Shown in pieces: positions 56,119-64,000 of a stretch of DNA of 64,000 bases; position 1 is the first letter of the stretch; each line of letters starts with the position of its first letter. This stretch comes from Chrysopilus asiliformis (taxonomy: Eukaryota; Arthropoda; Insecta; Diptera; Rhagionidae), in contig OZ035961.1 of NCBI GenBank assembly GCA_964034945.1, positions 7,454,501 to 7,518,500 of the forward strand, read 5' to 3'. Below the pieces are notes generated by a model. The model had not been told where the DNA came from, did no database searches, and was given only the letters and a program-made list of their open reading frames with translations. The translations under genes were made by a program, and so were the position numbers.

Positions 56119-56701
56119 ATAACAATAGCTATAATTGCCAATCTGGCAATCATTGGAGACCCGTATGGTGATATTCGTATCAAAATTCGAACAGTTATAC
56201 CAAAATTCCACTTTGAAGTCAAACTTTGCAATAAGATTTTTTAAAATTTATTCCAATCGGATTTTGATGTATGGGAGTTTTATGTAGAATCATATCCTAA
56301 ATAACTTTTGTTCTTGAACTTTTTTGATAAGATGCACCGTTTTTGAGATATTCACAAAAAACGATTTCGTTCGTATGGGGGGTACCCCCCTAATGGTCCA
56401 TTTTTGCCCATTAACGAACTTAGCCTCAGATTTTACGAAAAACGGATCTGTACAAAATTTCAAGTCTCTAGCTCAATCCGTGCGCCCGCAATCCGCGCCA
56501 CAGACAGACGGACGGACAGACGGACGGACAGACGGACTGACAGACGGACGGACAGACGGACGGACATGGAAAATTCAACTTTTTTCATCATTCTAAACAC
56601 ACTGGTGTAATTCATTTTTTTGTGCGATGACGGGATCTTGGAGTTACAAACGGTAAGGCAAAGTTAATATACCCTTTGGTTTCACCATACGGGTATAAAA
56701 A
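56119..56701 (+). repeat. Fam-B interspersed repeat, copy 3
   Basis: CATAACAATAGCTATAATTG, hairpin ATTGCCAATCTGGCAAT, CCCGTATGGTGA, GGGGGGTACCCCCC, a (GACAGACGGACG)n run at 56,504-56,566, and the tail TTTCACCATACGGGTATAAA. Very similar to copy 1 throughout, including the CCGTGCGCCCGCAATCCGCG block, so both are fairly young. Confidence 0.88.
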
Positions 56702-58185
56702 TACCATTTTGTAGAAAATCGATTTTAGTTATTTTTTCACATTTCATTAAAAATACTCGAAAAATGTTGGATTAAAAACGCTAAAAACCCATCGCCATCG
56801 TTACAGGAAGAAAAAACCTTAAATGATGTTTAAATACAAATTAATTACTATTTGCCACCACAAAGAAAATTTTTACGCAAATTATTCACTAGGAAAACTC
56901 TCAATGATTTTCAATGACGATATAAGGAAAATTAAAATTAAGTGCATTTGGTAATTGTGTGAAATTGATCAATATAAAGCAACTGACTTGAAGAACATTC
57001 TAATGAGACCACATTATGTTGATGTTGAAATAATGTACTAAAAATAATATATATTTATCGTGTGTAAGCATGAAACTCATCTATGCTGTATTTCCAGTCA
57101 TATATCCTTGTTGTAAATTCACTAGAGTAATGCGTTCGTTTAAAGCACATTTTTTTTCTAGCCAACATTCATTCGCACATAGAAAAATATATGTGCAAGA
57201 AATTGATTAAATGTGTTCGTTGTAGAAATACATAAAGCTGAGAAGAACATTGTTTCACACTTAGGAAACGACAAGCTCTAAAAGTAATATTTATGACCCT
57301 TTATACTCGTTGGAAGCATGAAATATAGGACAGCTTTTTTCGGATATATTGCCAATTTCTATTTCCTAAAGGAATTCCATGATTTTTTCCCACAGTTAAT
57401 ACCGGATGGCTTGTGAAATAGAACAAGTAATTAGAATCGAAGTTCAAATATTTTTATATTTTCACTAATAAAAATGAATTTTTGTCAAAGATTCTTGTAG
57501 GAAAGTAACTCCAAGTGGATAATTTATCAAGCCCTTCTGTAGGTATTTGCGAGGTTGTTTGTTTGTTGGACAAATATACAATAGCACGAGGTCCTTAAAA
57601 ATTTTAAAAACTCTCAACAGTCGCTATTAAAATCTGAATAAAATTTAATCAGAAAACTTTTCTACAAAAATGTAGATTTGTCTTTTTACAGAAATAAAAT
57701 TTCACCACAATTCAATTTATTTTCATCTTTCAATTGAAATAAATGTTTTTAATTGTGTTGAAAAGGGAAAATTTCATTTTTCAGGCTAGTTTGTCGACAT
57801 GGTATAATTCATTCTCTGGACGTACACCTAAATGATTTAAAAGTGAAATGAAAACGTAATAAATTCAATTTAAATCTATTAAAAGTTGAGTTTAGCAGAT
57901 TCGGCACACAGAATATACCAAAATGGATGAAATGTTGTAGTTTTCTGTTGCATCATGTTTGATATAGGAAAATATTCATTAGGGTATTTGTTTTGTCTGT
58001 AACACTACTAAAAAGGAATAAAACAATAAAATTTTGGCAGACAACTCAAAGAATGAAATTAAATTTGGTGAACATTTGTATAATTAAATGGTTTAATTTT
58101 TTATGTGTTTTTTCAACGTTCCAAAAAGATCTTAAAAACAATTTTGGTTTAATATTCAAGTCTTCATTTTCTGGCAACATTTTTA
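56702..58185. other. AT-rich non-coding stretch
   Basis: No gene, RNA or element end recognised. Confidence 0.45.
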
Positions 58186-58189
58186 TAGT

Positions 58190-58235
58190 TTCAGCCAGAG
58201 CTTAGGGGAAGACCCTTTAATGCCGAAGCACTATA
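58190..58235 (-). repeat. SINE 3' fragment
   Basis: CAGAGCTTAGGGGAAGACCC then TTTAATGCCGAAGCAC resembles the 3' end of the full SINE at 58,950-58,990 (GAGCTTAGGCAAATTTCCTC, TAATGCCGAATCAC), same orientation. Confidence 0.6.
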
Positions 58236-58317
58236 AAGACATAAAAACATTCGGGCTTTCAAAAAGGTAAGACTGATTGAAAATGCCATATAATTGTCCT
58301 TTTTATAGTCGTAATAT

Positions 58318-58930
58318 TACATTTAGTATACCATTTGTGACGCATCGAACCAATCATCACATATAAAAATTAACTACATCAGAATTTCCGCATGTCCGTC
58401 GGTTTGTCTGTCTGTCTGTCTATCTTTCCGTGAACACCATAACCTCAGGTAGAGGGGTGAAATTTGGTACAGTCCCATTTCTAGTAAATAGCAAGGCTAG
58501 ATTCCTGAACGGGCAATTTCGCACCATTCATTCCCTTTTCCCATACAAACGAAATAGTTTTGTGCAATTTTCTCGAAAACGTTGAGTCGTATTGAAAAAT
58601 TTATAGAGGTAGAATGTGTTTAGAATAGGATTTTACATTATTTATCCGCACATTAAAATCCAATCGGACCTCTGCTTCCTCACTCTTCCATACAAATGGA
58701 ATACTTTTTCCTGTTTTTCCTTTTTTCTCGAAAACTATGCTTCGTATCGAAAAATTTATAAAGATGAAATGTGTTCAGAATATGATTTTACATAACTGTT
58801 CCATACATCGAAAGTCAATCGGACCACTCCTTAATCCCTTTCTGATTCAAATGTATTTTTTTAAATTTTGTCTGCCCTCATATAGAGTATTTGACGATTG
58901 GCAATTGTAGTTTTTCTTATGTTTTTAATA
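58318..58930 (-). repeat. Fam-C repeat, copy on the minus strand
   Basis: Tail TTTGTGACGCATCGAACCAA, then 'CCGCATGTCCGTCGGTTTGT' with a short CTGTCTGT run, then three 'CCCATACAAA...TTTTCTCGAAAAC...GTATTGAAAAATTTAT' modules, and the head 'GACGATTGGCAATTGTAGTT' + TTTCTTATG. Among the most complete copies without a large expansion. Confidence 0.82.
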
Positions 58931-58943
58931 ATGTTTTGTTTTT

Positions 58944-59290
58944 ATATTTATGCCAGGAGCTTAGGCAAATTTCCTCTAATGCCGAATCACAGCTCAAGAC
59001 ATCATTCATTCAACCATTCATATAATCCATTCACACTCTGAATACTCCCCATACCCCACTGCAACGAAGACTTGGAGCGACAGTACATAGCCTTATCGTC
59101 CATTGAGTCCTGTTACAGACCTTGGAGGAGTATTCAGGTGGCGGGAGGCAAAGACCAAACTGGTCCGTGTTTAGGTCCATGAGCAGAAAAGTTCCAAATT
59201 CAAACCGAATTATTTTGCCCTGAGTGGGATTTGAACCACTGCTCTTTGGATCACAAGGCAAGCACTTAGCCATCCACGTCTTCAAGCACC
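58944..59290 (-). mobile_element. tRNA-derived SINE with 10-bp target-site duplication
   Basis: Identical TTTTGTTTTT flanks the block at 58934-58943 and 59291-59300. On the minus strand, TGGCTAAGTGC (59262-59272) is an A-box and GGTTCAAATCC (59227-59237) a perfect B-box, at tRNA spacing, so RNA polymerase III could transcribe it. The body runs ~230 bp to a GTGATTCGGCATTAGAGGAA-type 3' end. A minus-strand 108-aa frame covering it is an artefact. 347 bp; a 3' fragment of the same family is at 58,190. Confidence 0.85.
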
Positions 59291-59300
59291 TTTTGTTTTT

Positions 59301-60115
59301 CCCAAAAATTATTTTTAAACCGTTTTTTAATAATTTGAAAGGACTTTTTCTTGCCAAATTTTAATTTTGCAAATAAATGCCTTACTATTCATATTATATA
59401 TTCATATTATCGTATAATTTTTCTTTTCATTGTTCCGAGGCAATGTTTTCCGCTCTTTACCTTCCATAAATATTTGCAATGAAAATTGCAAAAATACAAA
59501 CAAAGAGAAATGCGCCGCAGGCAAAATCATTTCAGATAGATCCAATATTTGTGAAAAATGGTTGAAAAAATGCCGCAACCGAAAAAATGTCATTTACATA
59601 TTATAGATTATAACAGTAAATTGAAAAATCCGAGACAAAAGTGTAGTTTCCTGGACGCCTAGCAACATGCCCAACTTCGGAACGTATTTTTTCATATACG
59701 AATATAAAAAAAGTCAACTATGAAAACGAAAGTCCTTCGGCTAGATTTATATATCCTTTTTTGACCTAGTAGGATATCGAATGATTTTGCCATTCAATAT
59801 GGACCTTGAGTATTTATGCGTGCACGTTTCCACCACTTAAAATGACCAACAGGAAATTAGAATCCCATCAGCTTAGTTTACGCAATTGACTCTTCTAAAA
59901 ATAACATTCGACGGAATCATAAGAACATAGACATAAAATATTTTTTTAGGCTTGTGTATGTAATTTTCATATGTTTAGTAATTTATGTTTTTTATGAGTA
60001 GCTTAACATACTTGGGTTAATTTTAGGGTAAACATACTTACTTTGGCGATATTGAAGTCTTAAATTTTCTATATAAAACCAGACTAAAGACAAAAAATAA
60101 GATAATCGGTGGTGT
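59301..60115. other. AT-rich non-coding stretch
   Basis: No gene or repeat recognised. Confidence 0.45.
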
Positions 60116-60212
60116 CCCAAGTAACCAAATAGGGCGTAAAGTGGTCGTGGCGACCATAAGATTCGATGTTAAAGTCGCCACGACCACTTTACGTCCTATT
60201 TGGTTACTTGGG
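60116..60212. repeat. Near-perfect 39-bp-stem hairpin
   Basis: Arm 60116-60154 (CCCAAGTAACCAAATAGGGC...) and arm 60174-60212 are reverse complements with a single mismatch; the loop is 19 bases. It is GC-richer than the flanks. Fits a minimal fold-back MITE; a transcribed hairpin RNA is an alternative. No flanking duplication is clear. Confidence 0.85.
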
Positions 60213-61124
60213 GTTTAGGTTGACTGAAAAACTCTACTAATTAAATTAAGCTATATCCATTTACTACGGAAGGCCCAAAACTCGAGTTTCTTATTGGTTC
60301 AAAAAATAAGTATCCCGAAAAAATTTCAAAATTTGTAGAGTAACATAAACCTAACGTTAGTCATAATAAACAGGTTAACATTGATTTACATAATATTATA
60401 CAAAAAATCATGATATGTTTGTTAAGACTTTTGAATTCTGAAGTACATATTGAGTAGATTTCACCCTAAAGTCCTCGCTGTGCAAGCTTTCTGGTTAATC
60501 TTATATTGGACTCTGTAGGGTATATCTAAGACAAATATATTTCCCTCTGAGATCCAAGAGTGTGACGACATTGCTGAAACTTTATAGTAATATATTTAAG
60601 TCTATATAACCATGAGTGATTTTGCTACTTTTGTCTACTTTGACGTCATTTTATGGTGGAAAAGCTACCCAAGGTCATTTATGTTAGATCGGATTTGTAT
60701 TGATTTGTTGTAAAAGTAAACAAAACGCATCTCCTTTACATCTTTATTATTTATTTATTCTGTATTCTGTCCCATAGTTTTTGATAACCGAAACACGAGC
60801 TTTGTAATGAACAAAAGGAAACCGAAACGAAAATGAAAGTAAAATAAACCAAAGTGATAGAAAAAGTAGGAATTCTTTTATAAGGACCATGCCTTGAATA
60901 CAAATATTAAGAGGATTCGATGGCGGCCAAAGATTAAGATCAAGGCCAGACGGCATGTCTAATATCTTGCGTAACTCTTTACAATTTCCCTCACAAAAAT
61001 ATTCTCTTTTTTTCATTGTATTTATTATTATTATTATTATTACTATTATTCATTTTTATTTTTAGTTACATAAATGGTTTTGCCATCTATATTCGGACCA
61101 GTATTCGTATCGGAGGATAACATT
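60213..61124. other. AT-rich non-coding stretch
   Basis: Contains (ATT)n at about 61,021-61,050. No gene recognised; the 89-aa minus frame at 60,747-61,016 has no recognisable motif. Confidence 0.45.
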
Positions 61125-61265
61125 TTTATACCCGTATGGTGAAACCAAAGGGTATATTAACTTTGCCTTACTGTTTGTAACGCCAAGATCCCGTCATCAC
61201 ACACAAAAATGAATTACACCAGTGTGTTTAGAATGATAAAAATAATTAATTTCTGCATGTCCGTC

Positions 61266-61296
<31 letters not shown>

Positions 61297-61680
61297 CTAT
61301 CTGTGGCGCGAATTGCGGGCTCACGGATTGAGCTAGAGACTTGAAATTTTGCGCAGATTCGTTTTTCGTAAAATGCGAGGCCAAGTGCGTTCATAAGAAA
61401 ATATGGACCATTAGGGGGGGGGGGGGGGGTACTCCCCATACGAACGAAAACGTTTTTTGTGGATATCTCAAAAACGGTACATCTTATTAAAAAAGTGCAA
61501 AAACGGTACATCTTATTAAAAAATAAAACTCCCATACATCAAAATCCGATTGGAATAAATTTTAAAAAATCTTATTGGAAAGTTTGACTTCAAAGTGAAA
61601 TTTTGGTACAACTGTTCGCCGTCAATCACCATACGGGTTTTCAATAATTGCCAGATTGGCAATTATAGCTTTTGTTATGT
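61125..61680 (-). repeat. Fam-B interspersed repeat, copy 4
   Basis: TTTTATACCCGTATGGTGAA to AATTGCCAGATTGGCAATTA and TAGCTTTTGTTATG. Has a run of about 15 G at 61,416-61,430 where other copies have GGGGGGTACCCCCC, and a local duplication of AACGGTACATCTTATTAAAA (from about 61,473 and 61,502). It abuts the Fam-E copy at 61,686. Confidence 0.87.
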
Positions 61681-61896
61681 TTGTGCTTTCTTTTTCTATG
61701 GAGGGAAAGTATTGTATTCATGACAGAGGCCGACTCGAAACCGAGGGCAGATAGAAACTTTCTGATCAGTACGAAATCCGTTTCAGGTATAATTATGAGG
61801 ATTTAATCGCATCTGTCGGTCGGTCTGTCCGGTTTACGTATCTTAAATAACTCGAGAACGCGTTATTTAAATTTTTAACTTAATTTTTTTTTTGTA

Positions 61897-62417
61897 TCGG
61901 GTGTTTCAATAAGGACATAACAATTTTGTATTTAAATAAAACACGGAATAATTGAGATATCGGGCTGAAATTTATTCCAGGTGTAGTGGACATGTTACAT
62001 TTAAGTATGAAATTCGATGTCGTTCATATGGCCACCGCGCGCACGTTTGCTGATTGATTCTTTGGAGCCAATTTTCCACCACTCTTCCACACATATCGGC
62101 TCCTCTAACGTTGTTGGCTTGTTGGCATAAACCAACGACTTAACATAACCCCATAAAAAGAAATCCAACGGCGTTAAATCGCATGAGCGAGGTGGCCTTT
62201 CGACCGGACCATTTCTCGAGATTACACGATTGCGACCACCGACTCAGAATTTCGGTAGTAAGTTTTAATAATTTCCAAACGTTGCTCGTTCGTGAACATC
62301 ACCATGATAAAAATGTAAACCTTGACTGACGTTTTAGCATTGCCAGATCATAAAGAAAGTTTTAGGGTGCGTTTTTATTAAAATACAAAATTGTTATGTC
62401 CTTATTAAAAGACCCTT
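61897..62417 (-). mobile_element. Internally deleted mariner-like transposon
   Basis: 35-bp terminal inverted repeats (61899-61933 and 62381-62415; core AATAAGGACATAACAATTTT) flanked by TA at 61895-61896 and 62418-62419. The Fam-E copy at 20.4-21.4 kb has a single TA at the equivalent point (21243-21244), which proves the boundaries and the TA duplication. Inside, on the minus strand, are only the first and last parts of a transposase. It is non-autonomous. Confidence 0.93.
62001..62305 (-). pseudogene. Mariner-like transposase remnant, N- and C-terminal pieces
   Basis: The enzyme would catalyse cut-and-paste transposition at TA sites. The start codon at 62303-62305 opens a 27-residue N-terminal piece (MVMFTNEQRLEIIKTYY...), which ends at a stop at 62222-62224. 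From about 62,226 to the stop at 62001-62003, in another frame, a C-terminal piece reads SRNGPVERPPRS, then SCDLTPLDFFLWGYVKSLVY (the region of the last catalytic Asp), and finishes RGGHMNDIEFHT. Full-length relatives have about 340-350 residues, so roughly 240 residues, with the first two catalytic Asp, are deleted. The usual Trp in GPVEWPPRS is Arg. Cannot be active. Confidence 0.9.
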
Positions 62418-62733
62418 TAAATAAGTTTCACAAAAATCATAGTTTTCTATCGAATTTCCGAAAATGTTAGCTATTATGTGTACCTCCCACACCATTTTTT
62501 TTTGACGAAATTCAGTGTTTTGAAAATTCCTCGGAAACTATGCACTTTTGAGATAAAATGAATATAACAAAATTCAAGGAAAATTCAATTTTCTGCATTT
62601 TTTCCTTCCACTGTTTTTACATGCCTTTAACGGTTCTCGAGATATTTGAAAAAAAAAATAAAAATATTTTTCACATATTTTTTTCGAAACTAGATATTGC
62701 GGACTATAGTTTTGTGTTGATCACAACTGATAT

Positions 62734-64000
62734 TATATTCAACTCGTCGCGTCGATGTGAGATTTAGTGGACATCCTATTTTTATAGGATCGATCGTTTA
62801 CTTAATTTTTTTTACACTAGATACGCTTTTTACACTGAAAACTTTCCAAAAATTATTAAAAAGTTAATATTTTAATTGAACAATAAGTAAATAATCCAGG
62901 AAAAAACTTAAAGAAATTAAAAGTTTATTCAATAAATTAGCAATAAATTCTATAATCTCGAATATGGATAATTTATGAAGAAATTACCCATTGGTAATAA
63001 GTTTTTGTAAATGAAACAACGACGGGCTGGAAATGTATTTAACTTTGTAATTGTGCCATTGAACATTTACATGACGAACGAGTCTGATTTACATATTCTT
63101 AAATTTAATTTTCATAAAATTTAAATTCATTTCTCCATTTAGTTTGACGCGTTTATGCATCAAATTGCTGAATGTTGGTTTTGCTTTTGAAACAATAACA
63201 TTTTATCGTAGAAAATATCCTGATTTACATTTAAAAGCTGATACATTTGAATTGGAAATATTTGAAAGGAATTTTCATAACAATTTAATATCAATTTAAG
63301 TGCTTCTAGTTCAGTTACCCGAAAAAAAAAACACATCTTGAAAATATTCTGTTAAGATTGTCGAACAGTCTATGTTTAAGAAGACGAATTCCAAATGAAT
63401 AACAGTCACAGATAATTTATTTTGCATTTGTTTAACGCTATTGTCTACCTTTCAAAAGTGTCTGCAAATCCTTTTACTAAAAGATTTCGAAACTTGTCTA
63501 TTTGAAAAATAAGAATAAACGAGCTTTACTATCATACAGTAGCATCGTACAGAATTGTAGGTACTAAATAAATATCAATGTAGATATTAGCATAGATGAC
63601 AATACAGTTATGTGAATAAAGTATAGAAATCGGAACAATTTCGGGATTTAGGTAGAAAGACGGACGATTCTGGTATTTTATACGATGAAAAGACGAATTG
63701 AGGACATTTTTGTTGGTCCTTGCGATAGAGAAATTCTACGGTAATTGTGCCTCTTCAATGAATTGGATCGTTGCTCTGATACAGATGATTGCTTTAGGTT
63801 TACGACTTCTTATGTGATTAATTATTATTCGTTCATTATTTATAATAGTCAGGACGCAGAAAGAAGAAAAACATTGGAGATGAAAAATGGAGGCGGTATA
63901 GGGAAGTGGAATCGACCATTTGTCCCTAAGGTGCTATTAAAGCTACTCGCGTAAATGTGTTGTCCATAAATCTTCAACTTTTGTTCAACTTTTTTACTTA
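62734..64000. other. AT-rich non-coding stretch to window end
   Basis: No gene, RNA or element end recognised. The 69-aa frame at 63,745-63,954 is unremarkable. Confidence 0.45.

Larger units (their letters stand above)
61686..62733 (+). repeat. Fam-E repeat, copy 2, split by a mariner element
   Basis: CTTTCTTTTTCTATGGAGGG to TGTTGATCACAACTGATAT. Matches the 20.4-kb copy except for the mariner segment 61897-62417. Contains CTGTCGGTCGGTCTGTCC. The site where the 20.4-kb copy holds its larger MITE is uninterrupted here (about 62,478). Confidence 0.85.

Noticed and set aside
59031..59357. 108-residue minus-strand frame
   Set aside because: Coincides with the tRNA-derived SINE, including its A- and B-boxes.

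Overview
This is eukaryotic nuclear DNA, strongly A+T-rich, and I could not find one convincing host protein-coding gene in its 64 kb. The content is long AT-rich non-coding sequence packed with interspersed repeats, short inverted-repeat (MITE-like) elements and simple-sequence arrays. The repeat style points to an insect, most likely a fly: several families carry the phrase CATGTCCGTCCGTCTGTC next to a 'TATACCC...' end, as repeats in fly genomes do. That assignment is inference. The window is probably a gene desert or a very large intron.

Five interspersed families recur. Names are mine. Fam-A ends in ACTAGCTTGCATACCCG and has copies at 6.70-7.18, 10.99-11.37, 12.73-13.07, 47.0-47.43 and 51.84-53.11 kb. 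Fam-B starts with an AATTGCCA hairpin and ends in CCATACGGGTATA; copies lie at 6.15, 25.66, 56.12 and 61.13 kb. Fam-C is related to B and ends in TTTGTAACGCATCGAACCAA; copies or pieces lie at 0.44, 4.7, 22.1, 24.5-25.5, 44.5-45.8, 49.7-50.5 and 58.3 kb. Fam-E starts ACTTTCCTCTGC and ends CACAACTGATAT; copies lie at 20.4-21.4, 52.2-53.1 and 61.7-62.7 kb. Looser 'modular' non-coding repeats lie at 8.7, 11.6, 15.6, 18.5, 26.6 and 29.4 kb.

DNA-transposon-like elements are numerous and several have exact target-site evidence. A pair of hAT-type MITEs (3.65 and 24.67 kb) each have a different perfect 8-bp duplication. Five TTAA-flanked piggyBac-type MITEs lie at 1.15, 3.31, 13.12, 44.17 and 45.87 kb. 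A TA-flanked, internally deleted mariner at 61.90-62.42 kb retains both ends of its transposase. Others have TA, TAA, TAT or TTATA flanks. A tRNA-derived SINE with a 10-bp duplication lies at 58.94-59.29 kb, and a 72-nt tRNA-like relic lies inside another inverted-repeat element at 31.65 kb.

The strongest structure is nesting. Fam-A is split by Fam-E at 52.17 kb. Fam-E copies are split by MITEs at 20.76 and 20.90 kb and by mariner at 61.90 kb. A Fam-C copy is split by the hAT MITE and by a near-perfect palindrome at 24.67-25.26 kb. Intact paralogous copies in the same window act as empty-site references. Two heptameric polypurine arrays (22.36-23.28 and 40.23-40.71 kb) and a 12-mer GACAGACGGACA array (50.03-50.39 kb) create long meaningless open frames; two of the three start inside Fam-C copies.
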